Part shown: one piece after another, positions 11,421 to 23,074 of the stretch
Position numbering within the stretch: position 1 is the first letter of the stretch
Layout: every line of letters starts with the position of its first letter
Assembly (NCBI GenBank): GCA_030549495.1
Contig: JAUIRK010000922.1
Coordinates: 62,001-126,000 of the forward strand
Direction: 5' to 3'
DNA from: Nectonema munidae
Taxonomy: Eukaryota; Nematomorpha; Nectonematoida; Nectonematidae
Length of the DNA: 64,000 nucleotides
The notes under the pieces: model-generated
Seen by the model: only the letters and a program-made list of their open reading frames with translations
Told to the model about the DNA's origin: nothing
The model's database searches: none
Position numbers and translations under genes: made by a program

Positions 11421-13040
11421 TTGAATATATAAAGTTGGTCGACGATTTTATGCTCTTTTTTCTCTTTGTTGTGTGCGCATAAAAACACTTTCCTTCATTC
11501 TTCAAAATGCGCATCCTCGTTCAACATTTGCCAAATACAAATAAAGATTTATATAAATGTAAAAGGCAAGAAAGATTTGTGAGCGTTACCTTGTTTTTCC
11601 CTAAAAAATACAAAAACATTTTATCAGATATAAAGTCACCATTACTATCAAAAAAAGATGTATGTGGTAACATTACAATTTAAGCGAAATTATATCGATT
11701 TAGTATTTATTTAGGTAAATTGCTAGATGTGGCTTGGAAGTTATATGAAATACACCCTCTACATTTTGTTACTGCATGTCTCATCCCTATCTGAATATTT
11801 GGCTTTCAAATTTGATTTCTTTCCTTTCTTGCAATTCCTATTCTTATCGTTTATGCCTCCCAACTTATTCTTCATATTAGTGCTAATATGCAAGCTATTC
11901 TTTTTCAAGGATTATGAACAAGTAGACGATTTGCTGATATATTCACACTTAACTTTTTCATTACATTTTAATTCTACGTTGCAAAATCTTATCATTCTTT
12001 CACAAAAAGTAGTTTGGAAAAAAGTTCAATGAAACAACATTTAGAAAAGTTTCAAATATCACAAAACCCCCTCATGATACAGAGCCCCCAGAAATTTTGG
12101 AAGCAGGTTAGTGTTCGGAATCCCTTCTGCAAGGGTCCGACTTCTAGGATCGAAAAATTGGTCTGAGTTTTTTAATCTTTTACCTGCAACGAACAACATA
12201 ATTTTCCGCCTAGATGACGTGATTCAAACCCATAAAAAGCTAGAAGCTAGCAAAGTCGTTGGATGGGATGAAGATTCTATCCTATTCCTCAAGAATCTAT
12301 CTTTTAGGTTTAGAGAAGTTTTGCTGGTAATATATAACATTTTTTTAAAGTTGGGTTCTACAGTGACTTATATAAAAGGTCTAAACAAATTTGCGTGTTT
12401 AAGAATGGCCAAAACTATCGACCTTTATCATTTTTTGTTTAAATTTATTAAATACAAAATTTGGAATTTATAAAAATTCAAAATTTTGTATCAAGAATAA
12501 TTTTTAAAGAATAGAATAGAATTTATTTCGCATAAATGAAATAGAATAGACGAATAAATGGAAAAATATAGATATTGGTAACAAGCAAAAGTAAACTTAG
12601 GTTTGAGACTTAAAGAATAAAGACTTACCGAATATGAGTCCGCAATCCACGATAAAGAAAAAAGAGAGGAAGAAAAATATCTAAAAGTTGAAAATTTATT
12701 ATAAAATTTTAGAATGAAATTTAATAAATCAGAAAAAGTTTTCTTTGTGTAGATCAATATTATATTTATATCAAAGAACAATCCATTACTATTTTGATTT
12801 GTTCGTTTAGTTAAGTTAAGATCCCATCGTTTCCTACGGTTATTATAACCCTAGTCGGAATGCGAAGTAGCTGGACTTTCCGCCCACTTAAATCCCAGAA
12901 CGGCCTTTTACACTGTCTAACTATACTTTGATAAAAATTAGTTTACAATAATATATATTTCAAATATATAAATGCAGCGTGCTTATAAATACAGTCCTAA
13001 GACCAACCTTCCAAATTTGGGTAATTAATGATTCTTAATG
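11421..13040 (+). repeat. 1.6-kb repeat, copy 1 (pairs with 32431-34080), carries LINE RT remains
   Basis: This segment is nearly identical to 32431-34080 in the same orientation, from a TTGAATATATAAAG stretch to a GGGTAAT stretch. A long frame at 12111-12473 lacks an ATG but fits the fingers region of a LINE reverse transcriptase: LEASKVVGWDEDSILFLKNL resembles the K-x-x-G-x-D-x-I...FLK block, and a shift near 12410 gives NYRPLSFF, the conserved YRPIS motif. The 101-codon frame at 11727-12032 just upstream is hydrophobic and unassigned. The right 450 bp is non-coding. The two copies differ by a 9-base in-frame indel near 12170 / 33180. Confidence 0.7.
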
Positions 13041-13109
13041 TATGGCGGTATGCGGGGTTGGAGGTAAATCGGGGTGGCGGTAAAGCGAGGGAGCAGTTTA
13101 CACGATATT

Positions 13110-13329
13110 TTCGACTATATTTACTAAATTTTATTCTTGTTGTGTATAATTCTGAAGTTACACATTTCACCTATCTTGGAGTGAATCTTTCTCAAAATTA
13201 TATCAATCATAAAAAAATTTCTTCTCTATCCTTCATTCGTCATTTTATTTCATATTGAACACTAATGCTATGCTCTATAATTCTTGCATATCCGCGAACT
13301 TCATTTCCAGAGTTTCAAGTTTTTCATAT
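13110..13329 (+). mobile_element. LINE reverse transcriptase fragment
   Basis: The frame at 13028-13258 ends with EVTHFTYLGVNLSQNYINHK, matching the F-x-Y-L-G-V motif after the RT active site in non-LTR elements. It continues poorly (a YSIILAYPRTSFP-like stretch) up to the tail of the oppositely oriented LINE at 13330. Only this short piece is left. Confidence 0.5.
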
Positions 13330-14355
13330 GAAGAAGAAGAAGAAAGAATTTAATTCACAAAATAGACCTAAAAATTATAGGTATTTGCAGGATAAAACAT
13401 AAGGCCAGGAAGCCGCTTTCATGATTCACCTTTGTAATATATGTGAAAAAGAAAAAAATTATTATAATCTTATGGTAACAAAAATAACATCTAAAAAGTA
13501 TATATATATATGTGTATGTTGATGTGCATATGTTTGTGTGTATAGCAAATGTATAATGAAAGACACTACACAAACTAAACATATTCCAGACACTTTTCAA
13601 AGTACTATTTTATTCAACATTTCCATAATTTTGGAGTTTAGAAACAATACAAACATAGCAATCTTTGTGACAAGGATACTTAGAATACTTCTCAATCAGA
13701 ATACTTTTGATTTTCGTTTTAAAGTTTTGGTAACTTAAACATAAATAGTTAAATAGAAGAGAGTGATTTTCATTGTATAGTTTTAGTAGTCTAACCCTAA
13801 TACACTCATGAGAACTTTTCAGTTTATAAAAAGGAATAAAAAAGTCTGAGGAATTTCTCAAAGAGTAAAACGAGATCTCAGAATTTTTAATTTTCCAAAA
13901 GTCGAATAAAGTTGGTAGCAATCCGTTTATAAATTTGTATAATAACAAAAACATCTTTAATTTATAGATTTCTGCACATTTTAAAATATTTTTTGCATAA
14001 CATAGAGAACCACTATGACATAAAGTTCTTTTATTAAAAACTAGTCTTACTGCTTTTTTGAAGACATTCAACTCTCTTCAAATCACAATATCCCCAATTC
14101 TCTATTCCATACAAGAGATGTGGGAATAAAAGAGCTTTATAAATGATATGTTTTGCATCAATAGGAAACTTATTTCTGAATTTATATAAAATACCAATAA
14201 CCACATATGCTATATGATTCTTCCAACTCAAATCCCGATCTATAATCAGACTCATGAAATTAAAGCTGTTATAAAACTCTAAATTAATGCTGGGCACCTC
14301 TACTTTAGACTTCTTAGTAAAATACGTTGCTTTAATAAAATATTTGATACGCTTT
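13330..14355 (-). mobile_element. LINE 3' part: RT C-terminus plus 3' end with TTC-repeat tail
   Basis: On the minus strand, a frame at 14034-14297 gives a YNSFNFMSLIIDRDLSWKNH block and then LLYGIENWGYCD, and the frame at 13610-14071 continues with KKAVRLVFNKRTLCHS and NILKCAEIYKLKMFLLLYKF. This is the thumb/C-terminal region of a Jockey/CR1-type reverse transcriptase. The two frames overlap near 14050, where a frame change has occurred. The element ends at 13330-13346 in a GAA repeat, that is, a TTC-repeat tail on its own strand, like the plus-strand LINE ending at 18304. The 5' part is missing. Confidence 0.8.
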
Positions 14356-14368
14356 AATAAGCTTATCT

Positions 14369-14430
14369 ATATATATATAAAAGAGATTAATATATATATA
14401 CATATAAAGAGATTAATAATAATAAGCTCT
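14369..14430. repeat. AT microsatellite and short direct repeats between LINEs
   Basis: There are two TA-dinucleotide runs, each next to an AGAGATTAAT copy. They sit at the junction between the two oppositely oriented LINEs. Confidence 0.6.
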
Positions 14431-14500
14431 AAAAAAATCTTATTTATTGGTTTTATATAAAGCTCGCCATCTCTGTAATAATTCAAGCCTACTACCTTTT

Positions 14501-14700
14501 ATATTTATATTTAATTTTTTTGGTATTTCATGATTTGGTAAAATTTTATTAGTATTGGCTAAATTTTTTAAGTTAGAATTAAATTTCAAAAATTGATAAG
14601 ATTTTTGATAAAGTTAGTGAGATTGATTCTAACTTAAAAAATTTAGCCAATACTAATAAAATTTTACCGAATCATGAAATACCAAAAATTAAATATAAAT
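14501..14700. repeat. Near-perfect inverted repeat (~75-bp arms) at LINE 5' junction
   Basis: The arm at 14501-14578 is the reverse complement of 14626-14700 with only a few differences, around a 47-bp spacer. The right arm continues into the LINE ORF1 region. The left arm is preceded by AGCTCGCCATCTCTGTAAT (14460-14478), which matches the LINE 3' coding end at 17905-17923. The junction therefore joins a LINE 3' piece, an inverted ORF1 start and the forward ORF1. Confidence 0.85.
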
Positions 14701-15330
14701 AAGAATAATAACGAATATTTAGTTGTAAAATGTAAAAAGTCAACTGATTCTAATGAATTAAAATCAGTTAAAACTTATGTGTCTTGTCTACTTAATAATA
14801 CGAAAGTAAACAACGTTAGTATTAAATAAGATCATATTAAGTTTTTCTTTCCAAATAAGGACTCTTTAAACCAAGCTAATGAAAAATTCAAAGGTGATAA
14901 GAATTTAGGTGATAAATTTAATTTCTTTCAATCAAAAAATTTTTACCCTAAAATAATTGTATTTTTTGTTCCTTCTTTAATGGAAAACAATGAGGTTCTT
15001 GAAAAGATCATTGAAAAAAATAGCTTTCTTTCTAATTTCGTGTAACTCATGAATTAAGAGCTGTTTTAAAAAAATCTGATGAATTTATTTATTTAGATTT
15101 GTGGAAAATAAAAATTTTTTGATTATATTGCTGTCAATTAAAACAAAAGTCTTCTAATTGCAAAAATCATAATTAACCAATTTGTGTAGCGCAGGTAATC
15201 ATCTTGCTAAGAATTGTTCTTATAAAGATGATAATTCGAAACTAAAGTGTATAAATTGCGTCAAGGTTAATTGTCCTCGGTTAATCATTCTGTCCTATCT
15301 TTAAATTGCCCTTTTGTAAAAAAAAGAACG
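14640..15330 (+). pseudogene. LINE ORF1 (gag-like, CCHC zinc knuckle)
   Basis: The frame starting near 14674 reads MKYQKLNINKNNNEYLVV, then an RNA-binding-like region (IKFFFPNKDSLNQANEKF). After several frame changes a zinc-knuckle segment is read at about 15185-15260 (CSAGNHLAKNC, then KLKCINC). ORF1 proteins of this type coat the LINE RNA. Stops and shifts are frequent. Confidence 0.65.
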
Positions 15331-15499
15331 TCAGTATGTCTGTAATAATACTTTAACACTGACCAATCTCTGATTTTAACAGTTATTCTGGTTTAAATTT
15401 TAACCTTGACTTAACATCAATACCTCCTTTTAACGAAGTAGATTTTGATTTTAAGTTAGTTGAATCTAAATTTTTTGATTTTGATGAACTAAATTTCAA

Positions 15500-16370
15500 C
15501 ACTCCTATAATTTTAACATTGTTTCTATAAATGTACAGTCGTTACGTGCGAAGCATATTGATTTAGAACTTTTTGTAGAAAAATTTTACAAAAAATTAAA
15601 AAAAAATATTGACATAATTTGTGTTCAGGAAACTTGGATAAATGAAACTCTTCTAGATCTTTGTCCTATAAGTTCATATAAGCTTTTACTTTGTCCACCA
15701 AGGCTATCAAATCACTCAGGTTTAGGTTTTTATATACACAATACCTTTACTTATCATAAAATAGATTATTCCCCCACTTACAATACATTTGAATTATTCT
15801 CAATTCGTTTTTCAAACCTACAAAAAAAAATAGTAATTCACAATGTATATCGCCCCCCCCCCCCCCCCCCCCAAATATTCAAGTTATGATAAAGAGTACT
15901 TTCTAAATGAATTTTTTTCTTTTTTGAAATCCATCGATTAAAATAAAATAAATATTTTTTATGGTGACTATAATATTGATTTATTAAAATATAATTCTTC
16001 ATGCTTTAGTAGGGAATTTTTAAATGAAATTTTTTCAAGTTTTTTAAATCCTATGATAACAAAAGCAACTCGCCCTATTTCAAAGTCTTTATTAGACAAT
16101 TTTTTTATATCAGCAAATTTATGTGATAAATGTCTAGGGTTTGTATCTTCTGAAGAGTTCTCTGATCACAGTCCAATTATTTTAAGCTTTAAAATTAATT
16201 TAAAAAATTCCTGCTCATTCTATACTAAATTTGACAAGACTGCATTTTTATCTGAAGTAATTAAATATGATTGGAGTGACTTGTTGAAAAATAATTATTA
16301 TTTATCATCAAATAGTTTTTTTGAAAATTTGATTCAAATTTTTTCAACTCAGATTTCAAATTCTACATAA
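15500..16370 (+). pseudogene. LINE endonuclease domain (APE type)
   Basis: The recognisable blocks are INVQSLRAKHIDLELF, IICVQETWINE (catalytic Glu), VYRPP, YGDYNID (metal-binding Asp) and EEFSDHSPI (the terminal His of the family). At VYRPP the Pro codons have become a run of 20 C at 15853-15872. The open frame at 16053-16370 covers the C-terminal third. The N-terminal two thirds are interrupted by frame changes, including one at the C run. Confidence 0.85.
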
Positions 16371-16519
16371 ACATATGCGTCAACTTCTCGCAATAGTTCA
16401 TCTCTTTATAGAAATCCTTGGTGCACTCAGGAACTAGTAGCATTAATAAGCAGGAGAAATATTGTGCATAAAAAGCTTACGCGTAAAATAGGTGACCTTA
16501 GTTTGAAAAAAAATTCATT

Positions 16520-17904
16520 AATTTGAGAAATGCAGCAAAACCGTTAGTGCGTAAGTTGAAAAGAGAATATTTTACTTCTTCTCTCTTTGATCCCAAAATC
16601 AATAATAATAAATCGTTTTGGAAAAAAGTTAATAATTTAATTGGAAAAAAAGAAAAATCTGAGTTAGTTCTTAATGTCGATAATATTGATACAACTGATA
16701 ACTCTACTATTGCAAATCACTTTAACGAATTCTTGAGTACTTTTTTTAACAATGATAATGTCTCTATGGAAACTCATTATAAATTAGATATCTCATCTAT
16801 TTTCCTTAACTTGAATAAAATTACTATGAATGATTTGCTTAATTCAATAAAGGAACTGAAAAACAGTGACTCAACTGACATTTACGGTATATCTGTAAAT
16901 CACTTGAAACTTGTTCAATACTCTATTTCTCCTCTTCTTTTACATGGCTTTAATCTTTGCATACATTCTTTTATTTTTCCACCTTGCTTCAAACACTCAA
17001 AAATAGTACCAATTTACAAAAAAGGCAATCCTAAACATATGTCAAACTATCGTCCTGTATCATTAATCTGTACTTTTGGAAAAATATTGGAACACTTAAT
17101 ACATAAACAAATTAGGCAATATTTTGAAAACAATAATTTTATTCACTATCATCAATTGGCTTTCGAAAGTTTTATTCAACTGAACTGTTACATAGTTATT
17201 TCGTTCAAAAGGTTGTAGATTTCTTTGAAAATAAGTATAACGTTCTTGCAGTTTTTCTGGACATAAGCCGTGCATTTGATAGAATACCTCACTATTTATT
17301 ACTTAAAAAACTTTCATGCTATGGAGTATCCACTAATGCACTGTCTTTCTTTTCTTCTTATTTAACAAACAGATATCAATCTGTTTCTATAAATAGTTCA
17401 AAAAAACTAGAAGTAAAGTGAGGGGTGCCGCAGGGTTCTATTTTAGGCCATTTACTTTTTTTAATATTTGTAAATGATTTCTTTAACTCTTTTTCTCATT
17501 TAGATTTACTCATGTTTGCAGATGATGTAACGTTGTTAATACCAGTTTCTACTAAGAATGTTGAATCTTGTAATGTTGACTTTTTCATCAAAAACGCCAA
17601 ATTAGAAATTGACCAGCTGTTTGACTTATTTTTTATTAATGGTCTGTCTATTAATTTAGAAAAAACTTGTGAAATGTTTTTATCACCAATCAAACAAGAA
17701 ATGAGTAAATTATTTAAAGAAATAGGTATAAAACAAGTAAATTCGTTTAATTACCTTGGTATAACAATTGATGAAAAACTATCATGGAATAATCATATAT
17801 ACAAAGTTAGTACAAAATTGAGTTATGTTAGTGGCATATTAAAATCAACTATGAAAATTTTACCCTTAGACGCTAATATTATTTTATATAATATTCCAGA
17901 ATAG
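16520..17904 (+). pseudogene. LINE reverse transcriptase
   Basis: The frame at 16523-17218 carries the fingers: SDSTDIYGISVNHLK, then HSKIVPIYKKGN and MSNYRPVSLICTFGKILEHL. A shift near 17180 leads to AVFLDISRAFDRIPH (first catalytic Asp block, ~17250). A stop codon at 17419-17421 precedes the frame 17425-17904, which has PQGSILGHLLFLIFVNDF, then LLMFADDVTLLIP (catalytic Asp pair at ~17520) and FNYLGITIDEKLSWNNHI. It is a clear non-LTR RT whose active site is intact on paper but whose frame is broken at least twice. Confidence 0.9.
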
Positions 17905-18539
17905 CTCGCCATTTCTGGAATAATTCAAGACTACTACCTGAAAATTTATCCTTAGCTCTGTCTACTTTTAGAAAAAGATTGAAATATTTATTCATTGAAG
18001 ATTATCACCTTTTCGTTTGTCGTCTGGACAATTGTTACTCATGCAGAAATACTTAAATTTATTTTACTTCTTTTCAGTTTTGTATTAGTTAATGTAAGTA
18101 TACTATATAGTTTGTTTAAATGTGTCAAAAGTCATCATAAATACGGTCTACTCGGCCTTATAAAAACCTTGCTTATATATATTATTGTTTATCGTTATTT
18201 ATTTTATTTTTATTAAATGCATATCTATTTGTTATATGATTTATGTTATGATTTTTTATAATACAATTTATAAGCAAAATAAAATTTTCTTCTTCTTCTT
18301 CTTCAAATAAATTCAGAAGAATCCATTAAAAGTTATTCAAAAAATTGATAAACAATGTAATATGAAAAGACACGAAGAGAAAAATATATATGCGAGGCTT
18401 TACTTTTATAGTTAAGTAAAAGATATTTAAGAAAAATAGTTTTAGATACTTTTTAGCAATTTATTCTCTTTTCTCAAGTTAAATAAGATAAAAAGCAATT
18501 AGACACACAGTTTTATATGAAATTTTTATAACGTTCAAA

Positions 18540-19480
18540 TCGTTCATATATACAGATAAAAATCACTGTAATTTCGATATTAAGTGTTCAATAAAAAACC
18601 ATTTTGTTAGGTTAAATATCTGAAATTTTAGAAGTGTTTTTTCGCCACTTTCTTTTTTAACGAAGTTAGTGAATTTTATTTGAATTCAAATTTTATATTT
18701 TAAAGTTAAGTACCTTAAGATTCCTATTCAATCATTTCAATTTCAATTTTAAAAAATGTAGATTTTATTTAATTAGAGGAGACAAGAGATATTTGAATAG
18801 AGTGGGATAAATAGGATATCATTACCTTTGAGTTTAGCATTGGAATTGAGGAAGAATGATGGCAGCAACAGGCTAAAACTTCTTTCTATGTTACGTTTTG
18901 TAAACGGAAGACAACGTGTTCCTGCGAAAAGCAAACAAAATCTAGATTCTGCAATTTCACACTTTATAAAAGTAATGATGTGCCTCTAACAAGGGAGATA
19001 CAAATTTCAGGTTTGTTATGTGCAATGAAACGAGAAGGAAATTTTTAGTCTTTAGCTGACGAAGACCAGCTACAAAGCAAAGGAAAGCTCACAATCATCA
19101 CACCCTATAGTCCTAAACGTTATTCGATTCTCTGCATCAGTTTGAAAGCAACAAAACCTAACGATGTGATTACTTTGAGCTTAGTTAGCATTGGAACAAA
19201 GAAAGAGTAATGCAGCAACACGTTAAGGATTTTTAGTGGGCCCATGAGGATTTCTTCACATCATATAATGGTGTCTTAACAGTATATTTTCACTTCTTTA
19301 ATTGTTAAATCGAAATTCATTCCATGATTTATCATCTTTTTTGGCATTCTTTCCAATTTCTTCAAGTGTCCTAATTTTCAAGCCTTGGATTTTGCCATTT
19401 TATGAAATTTGTCTTCGATATGTAGCGCGAAAAAGTAACAATTATAATACTAAAACTCTTACCTCATTTGAGGAAAAGAA
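18540..19480. repeat. 0.95-kb repeat, copy 1 (pairs with 35140-37165), internally duplicated
   Basis: The segment matches 35140-37165 in the same orientation at roughly 90% by eye. This copy keeps the empty site of the hAT insertion found in the partner: GATATCATTACCTTTGAG near 18816. A block with TTAGCATTGGAA...AAGAA...GCAGCAACA occurs twice, near 18834 and 19183, implying an older internal duplication of about 350 bp. No coding signal was found. Confidence 0.75.
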
Positions 19481-19610
19481 AATAAGGAATTAGCACTCTA
19501 TGGACAATTTTGTCAAAAAGAAAGAAGTGAAAGATATTTAAAAAAAGTATCGTGCGCAAATATGTCTCGCTTTGACTTTAAGATTACTTATAAACAAAAT
19601 GGGTACATAT

Positions 19611-20102
19611 TAGGGTTTGCATAAGAATCGAAAATTAGGAACCGGTACCGATAGCGAAAAAAACGTACAAAACCGGGAAATCCCGGTTTCAAACGGTTCC
19701 TTAAGGAGATATATAGACAGCAAAAAGATGCAATGAAATTGACGTTTTTGATTTATTATAAACAGATGTACACTTTTTCTTTCTATATCATTTTCATTAA
19801 AATGGTTCTAGGAGAGAAGTGTGCAAACGACAAAAGTGTGCAGCAGAGAAAAAAAAAGGAAAATAAACTCTCTTGTCCTTTGCACACTTTTCTCCGTTAA
19901 CCATTAAAATGAGATGACAATGAAAAAGAGATTTTATATGAATGAAGTGCAGTAAAGTTTTTATGCAAAGAATTGCATAGTGAAATAAATCAATTACAAC
20001 GATGTTATTCTCAGAACCTGGTATACTTTTCGGTTCCGAGACGGTTCCCAAATTTTTAGATCCGGGAACGTCCCGGTATTTCAGAACCGGGAGCAAACCC
20101 TA
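19611..20102. mobile_element. hAT-type MITE, 492 bp, with 8-bp target duplication
   Basis: The ends are TAGGGTTTGC at 19611-19620 and GCAAACCCTA at 20093-20102, flanked by perfect GTACATAT copies at 19603-19610 and 20103-20110. The 8-bp duplication indicates a hAT-family transposase. GC-rich subterminal motifs (AACCGGTACC, CCGGGAAATCCCGG, GGGAACGTCCCGG) line both ends and could be transposase-binding sites. There is no transposase frame, so it is non-autonomous. Confidence 0.9.
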
Positions 20103-20110
20103 GTACATAT

Positions 20111-21230
20111 GCTATCCATGCACAAATTATTGTATACTACCAAGCAACAACGACTCAGTCAATTATTCCAGAATAATTATTCGACTCTGCTCATATGTTC
20201 AACAGCATGATAAAATATGCACTTTGCCAAAGCTTAAGAGTCGCCTTTAAACTTAAGAGTCATGCTAAAAAGTAGACACGGTTTGGGAAGGATTTTTTTG
20301 TATTGACAAATTAATTATCATTTTATTCCATTAAGTGTAGAAAGATTATAGTTATTTTGAGAAATATAATCGAAGCTAACAAATTCATAGTAGATTTCGA
20401 TTTAGCTTTCTTTTTATCTGACTAAGTGCACTTGTTCAAATTAACATGCGTTTATTCCTATCAGTTTTCAAAAGTCAAGGTTTTCATAGCTAAAAAAATA
20501 TTTTTCAAAGAATTTTGTTATTCCAAGAAGAGTGATGCAGATAGACGCCATAAAATTTGATGCTTGTTTCATTTTGAACAAACAAAGATGTAAAAACAAA
20601 CAAATAAATAATTCAAGGTCACTTTTACACGTTTTTAATTATTGTGAAAGAAATTCAAATTAAAATAAAATTCCACCCAAAAGTGTTCTGAATAATATTT
20701 CTCTGCGGGAATGTCCTGAAACAGTATATAATCTTTCTTCTTTAGAACGGTTATTTATTTCGGAGGTTAAATGTTTTGAATCAGTCATAAAACGTTTCTC
20801 CGTTGTCCAACAGAACATTTTTCATACGACCTGAGTGGATGGCGAGTAGATTTGCCATTGCCACTCAAAGTACTCTAGAACAACTCACTAAAGATACCAA
20901 ACGGACTTCACCTTTTCCATCTAAAATTTTTATTCTTATACAATGTGTCCACGATAAGTATGTTATAATAAATTGATAGATTTAGGAAAAATATTGGGAG
21001 CATTGCGCTGACGGAAATGTTATGATCATTTGTTTGAAAATTTATATGTTTCAGAACATTCTGTAGATTTATTTTGGAATTGATAATTAAGAAGGTGATA
21101 CTAATTATGATTCCGAGAAAGCGAGTTAAAATGTAAATTCACTTTTAGTAAAGTTGAAAGAAGATGGTGTAAATTTTCTACTAGAAAAATACTAGCAAAA
21201 AGTTGTTTTTTTCCACTAGCAATTGTTGTG
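20111..21230. other. No gene or repeat recognised
   Basis: The sequence is AT-rich and unremarkable between the MITE and the minus-strand LINE. I see no open frame with family resemblance and no matching segment elsewhere in the window. Confidence 0.4.
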
Positions 21231-21289
21231 AGGAGTCGCTGAGTTTAGACTAGAGATTGCAAGTTTCACTTTTTGAGGATAATGAATGA

Positions 21290-22560
21290 GTTTAGGGCAT
21301 TAAGGAGGTTCGCATATGAAAGTAGTTTGTAGAAATTAGATGGTGAGCGATTGAGTGTTTTAACAAATTGTGAGAAAAGTCCAGTTCTTGCGTGGTTGTA
21401 GTGGGAGCAGGAAAGAAGAAGATAATACGGGTTTCATGTTGATTGCAGTTGAATCTACAATGATTGCTTCGTGATTTTTTGATACGGTAGAAATAGGAGT
21501 TGCGGTGGCAGTGTCTGGACAGCCATCTGATTAGCGGTCGTGATGGAAAGAATTGCATTTTAGACCAAATGTCAATAATTCTATTTGGGGTATTTATAGG
21601 TCGAAGGAAAATGGAGTGAGGATAGGATGAGTTTTTCTCTAAGGTATATAGTGTAGGATTTAATTAAAAGTGTATGTATAGGTTTCTAGAGAAATGAGTT
21701 TAGCGGGACGTAAGGGGCATTTGTAGATACTTTTTTTACCTAGCTTGTCTACATAAGTGTTTTCTAGAATGTTTGAGTGAGCTTGGCGCCAGTAGAGAGT
21801 GAATTTATAAACCAGGATATATGTCAAGTATCAGATGTTGTGTTTGAGGCGTAGGTCTTTGATGATGTTTTATGAGTCTATAAAAAAGTGTAGTGTGTTG
21901 TAATGTCTAAAGGAGAACTAGTTTTGGCTTATGTAATCACAATAATGTTAAAGGATATAGCATTCACCACGTATATGGGATGGGAGACGTTTTGAGTATA
22001 AAGGAAAGGAGAAGAGCCTTTGAAAAGTGCAAAAGCGTAGAAAGATTTGTTTGTTTTTTTTGAGCTATATAGGAATATTCTTAGGGAATTTGAACTAGAG
22101 TTAATTAGAAGTTTAGGGATGGATTTGATGAAGCAGTTGTGAAGAGAGAAAGGTAATGGTAGGTGGAGTAAAAGTAGTAATTGCTTTTGGTTTGGATGAG
22201 AAAGTTTTTTAGTGGAGATGGAAATTGTTGGAGTAAGGATTTGTAGTAAGTTTGAGAGAGAATAATTTGGGTGTTATGGAAATAGAAGGACTTAAGATAA
22301 GAATTTGGTTCGATGCGTGCCATGATATATTTTTTGGGAACAGTTTGTTTGAGATGAAGTGTTAAAGGAAGGCAGTTCGTGAAGAATTCTAAGATTCTAC
22401 TCGGGGAGGTTTTGTAGGCTCTTGTCATTGTGATGAGGCAAAGGCGGTGGATTTTATTTAGATAAGTGAGTGATGAGGGGTAGTTTAATGATGGCCCCAT
22501 GAAAGAATGCCATACTCAAGCGTAGGTAGGATGAATGATTTAAAAACAAAAGAGGAGTGT
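21290..22560 (-). pseudogene. I/R1-group LINE: RT C-terminus, RNase H and zinc-finger tail
   Basis: On the minus strand from 22560 the sequence gives FKSFILPTLEYGILSWG and then, in the frame 22105-22500, LNKIHRLCLITMTRAYKTSP and FFTNCLPLTLHLKQT. These are the connection region after RT. A worn RNase H domain follows (an LYWRQAHSNILENTYVDKLG block near 21740-21800 resembles the W-x-x-x-H...N-x-x-V-D end). The last frame (21292-21558) has WLSRHCHRNSYFYRIKKS and a Cys/His-rich stretch, the usual end of I/R1 elements. It is a different LINE lineage from the ones at 13-18 kb. Several frame changes. Confidence 0.75.
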
Positions 22561-22599
22561 TGAACACTTAGACCCCAATTATAATATATAATTTAATAT

Positions 22600-23070
22600 A
22601 TTAGTGGGAGAGAGTTTATGGTATTCGTTTTTGAAATGGGATGACCATATATTTTTATCAGAAGATTTTTAAAATGATTGCTTATTTATTATTTAGTTTT
22701 ATTTTATTACTTTCTTATTGTAGTCATAAAGATCATGGCTTGTTACATTAACATTATTTGTAAAAAAAAATTTTGTAGAGACTTGGTGGTTGTTGTTAAA
22801 AAGATTGTGATTTGTATTATAAGTTTTATAAGAGCCTTTCTTATTGTAGTCATGTTCTTAACATCTTTGCAAAGTTTTATCGAAAAATTTTTTATAAGTA
22901 TGTTCTTTTTAAGTTTTTTTATTTTTAAATTTAAGTATATAATAATAGACTTGGCAAGCCACGAAATTCATGTTGTCTCTCGCATAGTCTTGCCAGACCA
23001 CTGATATTATATATTATAATATTTAAAATATAATACACATTATTTTTGCTAAATTGATATATTTTTTACG
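22600..23070. other. AT-rich spacer without a supported gene
   Basis: A 108-codon frame at 22678-23004 is very rich in Ile, Phe and Val, as expected of random AT-rich sequence, and I do not call it. A short AT palindrome (ATATTATATATTATAATAT) is near 23003-23021. Confidence 0.4.
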
Positions 23071-23074
23071 AAAA

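Larger units (their letters stand above)
14626..18304 (+). mobile_element. LINE with ORF1, endonuclease and RT, internally deleted, TTC-repeat tail
   Basis: The order is an ORF1 region with a zinc knuckle (to about 15300), an apurinic-type endonuclease (about 15500-16370), reverse transcriptase (about 16520-17900), then a short 3' region ending in a TTC repeat at 18287-18304. This is the layout of Jockey/CR1-like non-LTR elements that copy by target-primed reverse transcription. A deletion near 17893 joins the post-RT region (ILYN) directly to the last C-terminal block (ARHFWNNSRLLPENL), which removes the segment still present in the minus-strand LINE at 13330-14355. The element is dead through stops and frame changes. 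Confidence 0.85.

Noticed and set aside
12810-12910. GC-richer block (CCTACGGTTATTATAACCC region) as a small structured RNA gene or SINE
   Set aside because: It is part of the 1.6-kb repeat; no tRNA-type promoter boxes or cloverleaf could be drawn.
22678-23004. 108-codon hydrophobic frame as a membrane protein
   Set aside because: Composition (Ile, Phe, Val, Lys) is what AT-rich random sequence gives; no start context, no family, next to LINE debris.
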